Below, piece after piece: positions 38,849 through 48,716 of a stretch of DNA of 64,000 bases (within the stretch, counting starts at the first letter, position 1; each line of letters starts with the position of its first letter). The stretch lies in NCBI RefSeq assembly GCF_018448885.1, contig NZ_RCWB01000015.1:43370-107369 (forward strand), in the 5' to 3' direction. Source of the DNA: Photorhabdus caribbeanensis. Its GTDB lineage: Bacteria > Pseudomonadota > Gammaproteobacteria > Enterobacterales > Enterobacteriaceae. A program made the position numbers and the translations under genes. The notes under the pieces are model-generated. The model ran no database searches and was not told the origin of the DNA. It saw only the letters and a program-made list of their open reading frames with translations.

Positions 38849-41472
38849 TTATCACTCCTATTCAATATAGATATATTTTGCTGTAACCAATCTTCAAGAT
38901 TGTTGCCAAACCGTAAGCTGCGCCATAAGTGAAAGATATTCTCTTCATGATGGTAATTCAGCTTGACTTGCCGTTTCTTATCTCTTAATGAATTAACACC
39001 CTGAATTTCAGCATTAAGTGTCAAAACCCCTAAATTATCAAGACTCACTTGCGCCCGTAAGCGGCTGATTTCTAAATAGCGTAACCAATCCATAGCGGCG
39101 CCAGCGGAAATATTATCTTTATTAATGGAGTCTATCGTGTCTTTATCCAGACGTAAGGTCATATGGTCGATATTAGCAATCCGACCTTGCTGAACTATCC
39201 AGCGTTCATTGTTAATAAACAACGGCAATCTTCCGCTGATTTTGCCGGACATCGCAAATTGTTTAACTTTCAACACAGTAAAAAGGCGGCTTAACTCCAA
39301 TTTATCAAGCGTCAAAATAGCAGGATGATGCTGAGGAAATCTTAATTTATCCAGGTTAATACACCCATCCAACACACCTACATTCACATTAGTCAATTCC
39401 AGCGGTTTTTGTTCCGATGGCGGATAAAACCCCTGTAAATCCGCCGTCAGATTATGCATTACAAACAGATTATTAATTGTTTTCATTCGTAGCTGAACCG
39501 GCGATTTAACACCAAATTGCCAGGTACTATCTCTCAGCCGCCACGGTAAGACAAAATCAAGGCCATTGATTTCACCATCTTTAAGCCACATGCTGCCATT
39601 TTTTACTACCCAGTGCCCTCCCACGACAAAACCTTGCCCTTGTGTGGCAGAAAAAGCGGCCTGTGCATAAAGATCACCTGAGCGCAAGTTTATCCCTAAA
39701 TCTTTAGGTATCAACGGCTGAAATGCGAGTAAGGATTGAGTAGGCCAACGCGCTTCACCACGTAATCTTGTTCCATCCCAACGACTGTAAAAAGGAATCG
39801 GGCCAATATTTCTTGATGAAAGATCACCATTAACCATAAAGTTGTTCGGGCTTTCCCCTGTCAATTTGGCTGTCAGTTCAGTGGGGGGCAAGAAACCACC
39901 GGACCGGAACGATATTTTCTTCGTTACCAGTCGTAACTCCCCCTTAAAGGTGGGAGATTTCTCTGAACGTTGCCACTCCAATGGTTTTGTTAACTGTAGA
40001 CGCGGCATATCCACCCGGATCATGCCGTGTTTAATAACATTAAAGCCGGTAGCCATTTTGTTGACGCTAATCAATGTGTCACGCCAGCGCCCTTTTCCAG
40101 CGATATCCCATTTGGCCTGTAGTAGCGGCAAATCGCCATCCCCCCAATAGTTCCAACGCCAATAGCCTCTATCCGGCGTAAAATTCTCGGCATGACCATC
40201 AAGATGCAAACGGAATTTTCCCCAGTCACGGTGTTGTGCATTAACAATTGCCTGTAACCGACCAGTAAAACCTTCACGTGTCAGGTAAGTTCCCGCTAAC
40301 GGTGATCGGGCATCTTTAATAATCAACTCGTCAGACAAACGCCCCCAAGCCCGAAACAACGAACCTGACTGGAAAGTCATTTTCGGATTAACCAGGGGAC
40401 CATTAATTACCGCAGGCAATGACATAGCCATCATCATATCCTGAACATTAATCTGACCGGTTAATTGAAAAGGAAGTTGCGTATCTAACGAGCTTATCCG
40501 ACCCGGTTTTATCGTTAACACAATATTCGCTTTACCACGTTTGCCCTGCGTGACCAAATTTATACGCCCACTAATTAGCAGGTTATCTAATCCTTGTTGC
40601 CAATGAGCAATCTTAATATTCACTCCACCCATAAGAGGTTGTTCCGCACTCATCCACTGCCATTTACCATCAGTAATATCAAACTGGTCTTGGTTAAACC
40701 GCCAGGGTAATTCGGCCAAAGGTACTGTTGTCCCCTCTTCTCTGATAATAAGTTTGCCGGATTTCTCTTGCCAACCTAACTTGATATTTATCGGACGGGC
40801 ATATTGCCCGGCAATAATTTTACCGTTTACTTCACCATTAGGAGGTAGTTTGTTCACATTAAGTGGTAAAGTCATTTCACCATTAAGGCTGATTTCCTGT
40901 TCTGGTAATTTAATTGCCAGTTGGTCAATAATTAGCGATTCTTTACCATAAATATGCGCTGATAATTTAACATTCTTTCCCTGATAACTCAGTTTTTGCC
41001 CCAGAGGAGAGGAATTGAATTTTAGTTTTCCGGCAAGATCTTGCCAGGGATAAAAAGAAAGATTTTCCACGGACAAACTTCCTTGTGGAATAAGCGCTAA
41101 AATATTAGCAACAGACAATGGAGCAAGGCCCTGCGTAGATTTGGGCAACTGATTTAAGCAATTGATATCTCCCTTAATATCTGCGGCATTTAATTGCCAA
41201 TGATAACTGTTCTCTATCTCTGAATATGGATAGCTAACAGATAATCGCGATACATGAATAAGCCTGCAATCCTTCACCTGCAATGAAATATCAGCTAGCT
41301 GCAAAGCCCCGTTTTTCCATTCTGGTTGTTCCAATGAAACCGTCATACCTGGAGATAACCAGTGACCGGTGACTTTAGATAACCAATGAGGAATAGAAAA
41401 CCATCCCGCCACTATCAGCAATACCAACAACATTAGTATGGTAATGAATATTTTTAACCCTTTGGCTATCAA
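38845..41472 (-). CDS. ydbH: YdbH, AsmA-like intermembrane phospholipid transport protein
   Basis: The 875-residue protein has one N-terminal membrane anchor (IFITILMLLVLLIVAGWFS) and a long periplasmic body of beta-rich repeats, the groove architecture of AsmA/TamB/YhdP proteins. YdbH, TamB and YhdP redundantly carry phospholipids to the outer membrane in E. coli. The start is TTG with a GGAGAGG-type ribosome site. It is the first gene of the three-gene operon and is divergent from ldhA, as in E. coli. Confidence 0.93.
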   Translation of the reverse strand: MIAKGLKIFITILMLLVLLIVAGWFSIPHWLSKVTGHWLSPGMTVSLEQPEWKNGALQLADISLQVKDCRLIHVSRLSVSYPYSEIENSYHWQLNAADIKGDINCLNQLPKSTQGLAPLSVANILALIPQGSLSVENLSFYPWQDLAGKLKFNSSPLGQKLSYQGKNVKLSAHIYGKESLIIDQLAIKLPEQEISLNGEMTLPLNVNKLPPNGEVNGKIIAGQYARPINIKLGWQEKSGKLIIREEGTTVPLAELPWRFNQDQFDITDGKWQWMSAEQPLMGGVNIKIAHWQQGLDNLLISGRINLVTQGKRGKANIVLTIKPGRISSLDTQLPFQLTGQINVQDMMMAMSLPAVINGPLVNPKMTFQSGSLFRAWGRLSDELIIKDARSPLAGTYLTREGFTGRLQAIVNAQHRDWGKFRLHLDGHAENFTPDRGYWRWNYWGDGDLPLLQAKWDIAGKGRWRDTLISVNKMATGFNVIKHGMIRVDMPRLQLTKPLEWQRSEKSPTFKGELRLVTKKISFRSGGFLPPTELTAKLTGESPNNFMVNGDLSSRNIGPIPFYSRWDGTRLRGEARWPTQSLLAFQPLIPKDLGINLRSGDLYAQAAFSATQGQGFVVGGHWVVKNGSMWLKDGEINGLDFVLPWRLRDSTWQFGVKSPVQLRMKTINNLFVMHNLTADLQGFYPPSEQKPLELTNVNVGVLDGCINLDKLRFPQHHPAILTLDKLELSRLFTVLKVKQFAMSGKISGRLPLFINNERWIVQQGRIANIDHMTLRLDKDTIDSINKDNISAGAAMDWLRYLEISRLRAQVSLDNLGVLTLNAEIQGVNSLRDKKRQVKLNYHHEENIFHLWRSLRFGNNLEDWLQQNISILNRSDK

Positions 41473-41713
41473 CTTCTTGCCTCTCCTTATTAAGCCTTAG
41501 ATCGGTTACTTCTATTGTTATTCCATAATTTAGCAGACACACCTTAAACTAAGACATTGATTATTAAGAAAATTATGTAGAACATATAGGGGAACAACAA
41601 GCAATACACTTATAGAGTTAATTAATTTATTGGTTTATTTAACCCTTTACGTCAGCAATAATTTAAGCCCAAAACAATTTATTAGCTACTTAAATTATGG
41701 CGGAGATAATCCC

Positions 41714-42718
41714 ATGAAATTAGTCGTTTACAGTACCAAACAGTATGACTATAAACATCTGGAGCAGGTCAATAAAGAGCTCGGATTTGGTTATGATTTT
41801 GAGTTTTTCGACTTCCCTCTCAGTTCAAAAACTGCCAAAAACGCTATTGGCGCAGATGCTGTTTGTATTTTCGTCAACGATAATGCTGACCGTGAAGTAC
41901 TTGAAGAATTGGCTGAAATGAATATCAAAATCCTCGCATTACGTTGTGCAGGTTTTAATAATGTCGATCTGGATGCGGCAGAAGAATTGGGTATTCAGGT
42001 TGTACGGGTTCCAGCCTATTCTCCTGAAGCTGTTGCTGAACATGCCGTCGGATTAATGTTGTGCTTAAACCGACGTATTCACCGAGCTTATCAACGTACC
42101 CGTGATGCCAATTTCTCTCTTGAAGGCTTAATTGGTTTCAATATGCACAACCGTACAGTAGGAATTATCGGAACCGGTAAGATTGGTATTGCTACCCTAC
42201 GTATTCTTAACGGATTTGGTATGCGTCTGCTAGCTCATGATCCCTACCCCAATCAAGCTGTTTTGGATCTCGGTGCTAAATATGTCGATCTGGATACGCT
42301 GTATGCACAATCCGATGTCATATCCCTTCATTGCCCGTTAACACCAGAAAACCATCATCTGCTGAATGAAGTTGCTTTCAGCAAAATGAAAAATGGCGTA
42401 ATGATCATCAATACCAGCCGAGGAGCCCTAATTGATTCCGTGGCAGCCATTAATGCATTAAAACAACAAAAGATTGGCGCTTTGGGTATGGATGTTTACG
42501 AGAATGAACGCGATCTCTTCTTTGAAGACAAATCTAATGACGTAATTCAGGATGATATTTTTCGTCGCTTGTCTTCATGTCATAACGTGCTGTTTACCGG
42601 TCATCAGGCATTTCTAACAGAAGAAGCCTTAACCAGTATCAGTGAAATTACGCTGGGAAATATCCAGCAATTACTCAACGGGAAAATTTGCCCGAATATT
42701 GTCAGTAAGTGCCCTTAA
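41714..42718 (+). CDS. ldhA: D-lactate dehydrogenase, fermentative
   Basis: This 334-residue NADH-dependent 2-hydroxyacid dehydrogenase matches E. coli LdhA. The dinucleotide motif is GTGKIGIATLRI and the catalytic set is Arg (in LRCAGFNNVD), Glu (YENERD segment) and His (TGHQAFLT). It reduces pyruvate to D-lactate in fermentation. The ATG at 41714 is preceded by GGAG; an in-frame ATG at 41630 would add 28 residues with no counterpart. hslJ follows by 21 bases. Confidence 0.95.
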   Translation: MKLVVYSTKQYDYKHLEQVNKELGFGYDFEFFDFPLSSKTAKNAIGADAVCIFVNDNADREVLEELAEMNIKILALRCAGFNNVDLDAAEELGIQVVRVPAYSPEAVAEHAVGLMLCLNRRIHRAYQRTRDANFSLEGLIGFNMHNRTVGIIGTGKIGIATLRILNGFGMRLLAHDPYPNQAVLDLGAKYVDLDTLYAQSDVISLHCPLTPENHHLLNEVAFSKMKNGVMIINTSRGALIDSVAAINALKQQKIGALGMDVYENERDLFFEDKSNDVIQDDIFRRLSSCHNVLFTGHQAFLTEEALTSISEITLGNIQQLLNGKICPNIVSKCP

Positions 42719-42739
42719 AATAATATATAGGAGATAAAC

Positions 42740-43165
42740 ATGAAAAAAATACTACCTTTGGCAACAGCAACTTTATTGTTAGCCACATTCCAAGCTTCAG
42801 CGACGGAGAACGTGTCAGTTGATGATTTACAACATCACAAATTTGTCCTGGTGAGTGTTAACGGCGAAGACGCGCAAAATCAAGATGGTCGCGTACCAAC
42901 TATTGAGTTCGGTGAAAAAATGCATATTTCTGGTTCCATGTGTAATCTCTTTATGGGTCAAGGCAAACTGAAAAATGGTGTACTAACCGTGAAAAACCTG
43001 GCCAGCACTCAGATGCTTTGTGCTGATGATAAGTTGAATCAATGGGATTACCTGATTGGTAAAGTATTAGCCGATGGCGTTAAAGTGAAGTTGAAAGACC
43101 AAAAACTGACACTATCTCACACCGATAATACATTGGTTTATAAACTGAAAGATTACGTTCAATAA
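42740..43165 (+). CDS. hslJ: HslJ-like META-domain protein without lipobox
   Basis: The 141-residue protein belongs to the META/HslJ family: LQHHKFVLVSVNGED and the conserved GSMCNLFMG with TQMLCADD (a Cys pair). It has a standard signal peptide (MKKILPLATATLLLATFQAS) but no lipobox Cys, whereas E. coli HslJ is a predicted lipoprotein. So it should be soluble in the periplasm. It follows ldhA, as in E. coli, in which HslJ affects novobiocin resistance. Assignment rests mainly on family and location. Confidence 0.85.
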   Translation: MKKILPLATATLLLATFQASATENVSVDDLQHHKFVLVSVNGEDAQNQDGRVPTIEFGEKMHISGSMCNLFMGQGKLKNGVLTVKNLASTQMLCADDKLNQWDYLIGKVLADGVKVKLKDQKLTLSHTDNTLVYKLKDYVQ

Positions 43166-43483
43166 TTAAAAAACTCATTTATAGAGTTAGCATTAAACAT
43201 TTAGCAGAGTGAAATTCCTTGAATGGACTCAGGATTAAACTCTGTTTGTCCAAGTGTTTTATTTAGGTGCCGGAAAATACTTCTCGGCACCTTTAGATAT
43301 AAGATTTAAGCAATAAATTTATCACTAACATTAAACTTTTAAATATTATAGGAGAACTAAATCGACATAAATAGATATAGATAATGTAATTTATTTTTAA
43401 CTTATTTCTTCCAATTTAAATAAATAGTTATGCACTTTTACATTTAATAGATAATTTACTAACTAAATAAAAGGAAATAATTT
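43166..43483. other. gap between hslJ and the unknown gene at 43484
   Basis: Contains the hslJ terminator at 43265-43292; the rest is AT-rich. AAGGAAATAATTT precedes the next ATG. No other feature is seen. Confidence 0.5.
43265..43292 (+). terminator. terminator of ldhA-hslJ
   Basis: AGGTGCCG and CGGCACCT form a perfect eight-base-pair stem with a 12-base loop, followed by TTAG. Confidence 0.7.
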
Positions 43484-44104
43484 ATGTCTAATATTACATC
43501 GACAGATATTCAATTTATCGACCTCATGAACGAAATGCGTCAACACGCAAAACGTATGTTAAATGATTCTAAAATTGAACAATTTGTGCCATCGACACCT
43601 GAACTCCAGGCATACGCAAATATGCTTGGTGAACAATACGAAAGTATAGACATTACCGAAAATAAGGAAGTAGATGGTATTATTAATCAATTGAAAGATT
43701 CAGTGAAATCTGGTGCTAATTCAACAACAAACATTTCCAAGACAAGTGTAACTGATAGCACACAGAAATATAAGGAAGCAATTGCCGCTGATCCAGATAA
43801 CGCAGACCAAGACTGGATCGATAACATGAATAAATCTCGTCAAAGAACCAAAGACGAGAATAACAGGCAAATTGATGCAAGCTACGATAAAGCTATTCAA
43901 TTTGGGTTGCAATTCCCTAACGCCAGAGCAACAATCCAAAGTTTTATGGAAAAAACTAATGCGTTCTTCTCCAGTCTGTTTGGCAGACTTTCAAATTTTA
44001 TACTTGATGCAGCCAGGCAACTCTCTGAATGGATAAGCAGAGCATGGGAATCAATTAAATCGTTTTATGATAAAATTAATGTTTGGATTTCCGGTGCTTT
44101 GTAA
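43484..44104 (+). CDS. hypothetical protein with C-terminal amphipathic helices
   Basis: I do not recognise this 206-residue protein. It has no signal peptide. Residues 1-60 are helical, 60-135 are polar and rich in Asn, Asp, Lys and Thr, and the last 60 (from FPNARATIQSFMEKTNAFFS) form aromatic, amphipathic helices ending WISGAL. A membrane-active or secreted role is possible but unproven. It has AAGGAAA upstream, a strong terminator of its own, and no operon partner, and sits between conserved hslJ and ycgN blocks. Confidence 0.7.
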   Translation: MSNITSTDIQFIDLMNEMRQHAKRMLNDSKIEQFVPSTPELQAYANMLGEQYESIDITENKEVDGIINQLKDSVKSGANSTTNISKTSVTDSTQKYKEAIAADPDNADQDWIDNMNKSRQRTKDENNRQIDASYDKAIQFGLQFPNARATIQSFMEKTNAFFSSLFGRLSNFILDAARQLSEWISRAWESIKSFYDKINVWISGAL

Positions 44105-44112
44105 TTAATTAA

Positions 44113-44140
44113 TAATGGTTCGAGTTAGTTCGAACCATTA
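44113..44140. terminator. bidirectional terminator between two unknown genes
   Basis: TAATGGTTCGA and TCGAACCATTA form a perfect 11-base-pair stem with a six-base loop, flanked by A- and T-rich DNA. Confidence 0.8.
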
Positions 44141-44172
44141 TATTTACCTCAGATATAACCTGGCAAAATTAA

Positions 44173-44814
44173 TTATTTATTAGGCAATTTAATCTTGGAA
44201 ATAATCGCTAGTCTATCCATATAATATTCCGCATTACCCCACAACCAACTCTGCTCTTTACTGATATCATCTTCAACTAAAATATTTTTTAATTCACAAG
44301 TCATAACATCATAGCCGTAAACATAAAACCCAAATTGTAACGCCTCATACATTCTGGCTTGCCAAAAAGAGGTGCCTTCTATTATTTGACTTATATTTGA
44401 AGCGACAACATCATAAGTTTTAATCAGATAGTGGAAAAAGATTTTAGCGGCCAAATCACTTAATGCCGCTTTATGTTGTGGCTTCCTCGTTCGCCACACA
44501 AGTATCTGCGAAACGGGACGACAGTTAAGCACCAGGTCACTTATTACAATCACTTTGTTGTAATAAACCACCTCTTTTGTTTCATCACTAAGTAATGCTA
44601 ATTCAAAGTAAGGCTCATCTATATCATCCAAATCTAACCGGTTATCAACCCTGATCAACCGGTAACTTGGCGGAAAAATGAGTTCATCCACATCATGCAC
44701 AATATTAGTACCAGAGGAATCAAGAGCATCATACAGAACACGATTGAACTCTAACTCGCTCAATTGGATGAAATCATTGGTAATCTTTTCTATGTTTCCC
44801 ACATGTATTGGCAT
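44173..44814 (-). CDS. hypothetical protein
   Basis: This 213-residue soluble protein (MPIHVGNIEKITNDFIQLSE start) has no signal or membrane segment. A beta-rich first half contains YRLIRVDNRLDLDD and a central phrase VSQILVWRTRKPQHKAALSDLA precedes a helical end (FWQARMYEALQFGFYVYGYD in part). It resembles acetyltransferase-like or phage-island proteins only vaguely, so no function is assigned. It converges on the 43484 gene across a shared terminator. An AGGAGGCAT ribosome site is clear. Confidence 0.7.
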   Translation of the reverse strand: MPIHVGNIEKITNDFIQLSELEFNRVLYDALDSSGTNIVHDVDELIFPPSYRLIRVDNRLDLDDIDEPYFELALLSDETKEVVYYNKVIVISDLVLNCRPVSQILVWRTRKPQHKAALSDLAAKIFFHYLIKTYDVVASNISQIIEGTSFWQARMYEALQFGFYVYGYDVMTCELKNILVEDDISKEQSWLWGNAEYYMDRLAIISKIKLPNK

Positions 44815-44920
44815 ACTTTATGCCTCCTATAATAGACCACAGGTTCAATTACCTAACGGTAATAGTATAGATGCAATTATATACAATCAACCTTTAGTTT
44901 ATTCTTGGTGGATATACCCA

Positions 44921-44950
44921 TTGGAAGCGTGCTCCGGAGCAAGCTTCCAA
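44921..44950. repeat. long palindrome between ycgN and the unknown gene
   Basis: TTGGAAGC (44921-44928) pairs with GCTTCCAA (44943-44950), enclosing a second stem GCTCC/GGAGC. It is preceded by GATATACCCA, similar to the left end of the element at 48717, so it may be a related short repeat. It could also end ycgN transcripts. Confidence 0.55.
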
Positions 44951-45000
44951 CTTGGGAAACACAGAAAATATTTATTAAATTATAGTGAGTTGAATCATTA

Positions 45001-45432
45001 TCAAGGTTTATTAATAATATGATCTTCCCATTCCACAACATCAATTTCCCGTACAGCGATATGCCTAACTGAAATTCTTTCGCTATGCATTGCTGATTTG
45101 GAACCTTTAATCAGAGGATGCCACGGTAACAATGACTTCCCTTCTTCAAGCAAACGATATGCACAAGTCTTTGGCAACCATTCGAAAGTCGGCAAATTAT
45201 AACGGGTTAACTTGATACAATCCGGCTCATATCTGAAACGTTCTTCATAATTTTTGCATTGACACGTTTTTATATTGAGCTGATTGCAAGCAACATTAGT
45301 AAAATAAATTTCATCGGTATCATCATCCATCAATTTATGTAAGCAACACTGCCCACAACCATCACATAATGACTCCCATTCTTCATCTGTCATCTGATCT
45401 AGGGTTTTTACCTGCCAGAAAGGCTGAGACAT
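45001..45432 (-). CDS. ycgN: YcgN, UPF0260 Cys-cluster protein
   Basis: The 143-residue protein has the UPF0260 signature [11 protein letters not shown] and further Cys ([29 protein letters not shown]), which fit a CxxCxxC zinc or iron-sulphur cluster. It is cytoplasmic with unknown function. It is followed by ycgM and ycgL in reverse orientation to min, as in other enterobacteria. Confidence 0.95.
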   Translation of the reverse strand: MSQPFWQVKTLDQMTDEEWESLCDGCGQCCLHKLMDDDTDEIYFTNVACNQLNIKTCQCKNYEERFRYEPDCIKLTRYNLPTFEWLPKTCAYRLLEEGKSLLPWHPLIKGSKSAMHSERISVRHIAVREIDVVEWEDHIINKP

Positions 45433-45456
45433 AACTTCTACTATTCCTTATACTAT

Positions 45457-46113
45457 TCAAATCACCCTAGTAGTGAGTGAATTATCATTCAGAGTAACCT
45501 TTAACACATCACCGGTTTCCAATGCTCCAACACCTTCCGGTGTGCCAGTGAGAATCACATCTCCCGGCCGCAAAGTGAAAAAGTGCGACATATGGCTGAT
45601 CAGAGGAACGATTGTTGTCAGCATATCACTGCTATTACCGTTCTGCCGTAGCTCATCATTGACTGTCAGTGAAAACTGGACATTCTGCGGATCACCAAAA
45701 TGACTTATTCGAATAAACCCAGATATCGGGCAAGAGCCATCAAACGCCTTGCTTTTTTCCCACGGTTGACCCGCTTGCTTGAATTTAGATTGCAAATCAC
45801 GCAAAGTGAGATCCAATGCAACAGCAAAACCGGCGATAGCGGCACTGACTCGCTCTTCACTTGCCTGTTTCAACGGCGTACCAATCAGCACAGCCAATTC
45901 AACTTCATGGTGAACGGCACCAAAATCTTTTGGAATTGCAATTGGCTGATGTATATCACACAGTGCAGTTTCCGGCTTAATAAAAACAACCGGCTCTTCC
46001 GCAGGCTGAGTTCCCATCTCTTTAATATGTTTAGCGTAATTACTACCAACGCAAACCACTTTATTGACAGGAAGATCCAGTAATGCCCCCTGCCAGTCTC
46101 TGTGTTGATACAT
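45457..46113 (-). CDS. ycgM: YcgM, fumarylacetoacetate hydrolase family protein
   Basis: The 218-residue protein is an FAH-fold hydrolase/decarboxylase with metal ligands in HHEVELAVLIG and the ending TPEGVGALETGDVL. Relatives act as acylpyruvases or oxaloacetate decarboxylases; the E. coli protein is of uncertain substrate. It lies 24 bases upstream of ycgN, so the pair is likely cotranscribed. Confidence 0.92.
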   Translation of the reverse strand: MYQHRDWQGALLDLPVNKVVCVGSNYAKHIKEMGTQPAEEPVVFIKPETALCDIHQPIAIPKDFGAVHHEVELAVLIGTPLKQASEERVSAAIAGFAVALDLTLRDLQSKFKQAGQPWEKSKAFDGSCPISGFIRISHFGDPQNVQFSLTVNDELRQNGNSSDMLTTIVPLISHMSHFFTLRPGDVILTGTPEGVGALETGDVLKVTLNDNSLTTRVI

Positions 46114-46377
46114 ATTCGTTCCTCACTCTGGTTTATTAGGCAACACATCCATAATTATAGCACTTATTGCCACATCTCATCGGCCACCACGCCAAGGCTA
46201 ATCGCAAAATAAGGAGCACAGGAAACGGAAAGAAGCTACCGCTATTCAAAGGAAATTTTTCCTCTGAGATACAAACCTGATTGTTTTCCTTTAAAAGCAC
46301 AACTCACTATGAATATTGTGGTGGTTAATAAAACCACAATGACGATTAATTTTGCTCATCAAGCTCTTGGATTCTTC

Positions 46378-46650
46378 TTATTTTTCCATCTGGCTCAGAT
46401 GCACATTCATTAAGTTTTCGACCGGAGGCGGGATTTGCAGGTAAAAACCCTGCTCAATTAACGATATTTTGACCTTTTCTATATCGGCGCCTGCCAGCTT
46501 CTTTCTGTCTGCCAGAGAGATCGTCATTGTATATTGAGGCTGACCAAAACTTTTCAGTAACTCTTCGGGAACACGAGAGAAATTATCTCTTTTTTCAACA
46601 TAAAGATATGTTTGTTCCCTTTTCGGACTTCTGTAGATGACACAAATCAT
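46378..46650 (-). CDS. ycgL: YcgL domain protein
   Basis: The 90-residue protein matches the YcgL family ([20 protein letters not shown], then LPxx-like [17 protein letters not shown]). It is small, cytoplasmic and of unknown biochemical role. It is divergent from minC with 140 bases between, a conserved enterobacterial arrangement. Confidence 0.93.
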   Translation of the reverse strand: MICVIYRSPKREQTYLYVEKRDNFSRVPEELLKSFGQPQYTMTISLADRKKLAGADIEKVKISLIEQGFYLQIPPPVENLMNVHLSQMEK

Positions 46651-46790
46651 TATAATAAACTCTTTTAAATTCAGGTCACAACTTGCTTGAATAATTCAGT
46701 AATTATAACATGTTTATTGTATTTCAAAATATCGTATCCCAGAGGTTGTTCTGGGGTGATCTCAAATTTGCTGAATCTGAGTCAGGATAG

Positions 46791-47474
46791 ATGTCACAGT
46801 CGCCAATTGAGCTAAAAGGCAGTAATTTTACGCTTTCGGTTGTTCATTTACACAGTGACCAACCAGAAATCATTCTACAGGCCCTACAGGAAAAAGTGGA
46901 ACAAGCACCGGATTTCCTGAAAAATGCGCCTGTTGTCATTAATATCTCCGCTCTGCCGGCAGACGCTGATCTGAAAGCACTGCATCACGCTATTGATTCA
47001 GCAGGATTCCGCATTGTCGGAATGAGCGGTTGTCGTGATGAGCAACAACGCAGAGCGGTAATAAAAGCCTCCCTACCACTACTAAGTGAAGGCAAAAAAC
47101 AAAAAGCCTCGGCAAAGGAAAATAAACCGGCAGAACCCGAGATTAAAAAAACCCGCATAATTAATTTACCTGTTCGTTCAGGTCAAAGGATTTATGCCCA
47201 AGGCAGTGATCTTATTGTCACCAGTAATGTAAGCGCCGGCGCCGAATTGATTGCCGATGGCAATATTCACATCTACGGCATGATGCGTGGTCGGGCATTA
47301 GCCGGTGCATCCGGTGATCAGGCGTGTCTGGTTTTTTGCACCCATTTAAATGCTGAACTTGTTTCTATCGCAGGGCAATATTGGCTTGGCGATAAAATCC
47401 CGACTGAATTAGCAGGAAAAGCCGCAAAACTTAGCCTGGTAAATAATGAATTAACTATTGAACCTTTAATCTAG
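46791..47474 (+). CDS. minC: septum-site inhibitor MinC
   Basis: The 227-residue protein has an N-terminal FtsZ-antagonist domain (about 1-105) and a C-terminal beta-helix with [20 protein letters not shown] (in part) that binds MinD and FtsZ. A charged linker ([16 protein letters not shown]) joins them. MinC blocks Z-ring formation at poles. It is the first gene of minCDE. Confidence 0.97.
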   Translation: MSQSPIELKGSNFTLSVVHLHSDQPEIILQALQEKVEQAPDFLKNAPVVINISALPADADLKALHHAIDSAGFRIVGMSGCRDEQQRRAVIKASLPLLSEGKKQKASAKENKPAEPEIKKTRIINLPVRSGQRIYAQGSDLIVTSNVSAGAELIADGNIHIYGMMRGRALAGASGDQACLVFCTHLNAELVSIAGQYWLGDKIPTELAGKAAKLSLVNNELTIEPLI

Positions 47475-47497
47475 CCCTTTTAATAAGGAATCACTTC

Positions 47498-48310
47498 ATG
47501 GCACGCATTATTGTTGTTACATCAGGTAAAGGTGGCGTTGGCAAAACCACTTCAAGCGCGGCCATTGCTACCGGCCTTGCTCAAAGAGGTAAAAAGACCG
47601 TTGTTATCGATTTTGATATCGGCCTGCGTAACCTCGATCTGATTATGGGATGTGAACGCCGCGTAGTTTATGACTTCGTGAACGTTATCCAAGGTGACGT
47701 CTCGCTTAATCAGGCATTAATTAAAGACAAACGTACTGAGAATCTTTATATCTTGCCTGCATCACAAACCCGCGATAAAGACGCTCTCACCCCTGAAGGC
47801 GTTGAGAAGGTTTTAACTGATCTGGATAAACAAGGTTTCGATTTCATCATCTGCGATTCCCCGGCAGGGATTGAAAGTGGTGCGTTAATAGCACTCTATT
47901 TTGCTGATGAAGCGATCATCACAACCAATCCTGAGGTCTCTTCCGTACGTGATTCGGACCGTATCTTGGGCATTCTGGCTTCTAAATCTCGGCGAGCTGA
48001 ACGGGGTGAAGATCCCATTAAAGAACACCTGCTATTAACTCGCTATAACCCGGGCCGTGTAAGTCGTGGTGATATGCTAAGTATGGAAGACGTTCTGGAA
48101 ATTTTATGCATTCCTTTAATCGGTGTTATTCCAGAAGATCAATCTGTACTGCGTTCATCTAACCAAGGGGAGCCAGTCATTCTGGATACAGAATCCGACG
48201 CAGGAAAAGCGTACGCAGATACTGTTGAACGTTTATTAGGAGAAGAACGTCCTTTCCGTTTCATTGAAGAAGAGAAAAAGGGCTTCTTAAAACGCCTATT
48301 TGGGGGATAA
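47498..48310 (+). CDS. minD: septum-site ATPase MinD
   Basis: The 270-residue ParA-type ATPase has the deviant Walker A SGKGGVGKTTS (lysine at the first GK), DFDIGLRN and CDSPAGIE motifs, and the C-terminal amphipathic membrane helix EEKKGFLKRLFGG. It recruits MinC and is driven off the membrane by MinE. It follows minC by 23 bases. Confidence 0.98.
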   Translation: MARIIVVTSGKGGVGKTTSSAAIATGLAQRGKKTVVIDFDIGLRNLDLIMGCERRVVYDFVNVIQGDVSLNQALIKDKRTENLYILPASQTRDKDALTPEGVEKVLTDLDKQGFDFIICDSPAGIESGALIALYFADEAIITTNPEVSSVRDSDRILGILASKSRRAERGEDPIKEHLLLTRYNPGRVSRGDMLSMEDVLEILCIPLIGVIPEDQSVLRSSNQGEPVILDTESDAGKAYADTVERLLGEERPFRFIEEEKKGFLKRLFGG

Positions 48311-48313
48311 AAC

Positions 48314-48583
48314 ATGGCCTTGCTAGATTTCTTTCTGTCGAGAAAAAAGACGACAGCAAATATCGCTAAAGAGCGGTTGCAAATCATCGTGGCAGAGCGT
48401 CGCCGTGGTGATTCTGAACCTGCTTATCTGCCTGATATGAAACGAGATATCTTGGCGGTAATCTGTAAGTATATACAGGTAGATCCAGATATGCTCTCTG
48501 TGCAATTTGAACAAAAAGGTGATGATATTTCCGTGCTGGAACTTAATATAACATTACCCGAGACAGAAGAAGCTCAAAAATAA
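48314..48583 (+). CDS. minE: cell division topological factor MinE
   Basis: The 89-residue protein has the N-terminal membrane-targeting [10 protein letters not shown], the anti-MinCD helix [12 protein letters not shown] and the C-terminal dimerisation domain. It starts four bases after minD and drives pole-to-pole oscillation. Confidence 0.98.
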   Translation: MALLDFFLSRKKTTANIAKERLQIIVAERRRGDSEPAYLPDMKRDILAVICKYIQVDPDMLSVQFEQKGDDISVLELNITLPETEEAQK

Positions 48584-48655
48584 CACAGATAGACAGGGCT
48601 GTTTTATTATTACCGCCATCAAAGTAACCAAGCTCATTATATGGCAATCTGAGAT

Positions 48656-48681
48656 GGGGTACCCCTAACGGGAACCCCTTT
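48656..48681 (+). terminator. terminator of minCDE
   Basis: GGGGTACCC and GGGAACCCC form a strong stem (one A-A mismatch) followed by TTT, 73 bases after minE. Confidence 0.75.
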
Positions 48682-48716
48682 CTCGCGCTTTAGCCTGACA
48701 TCAAGCTAATGCTCTG

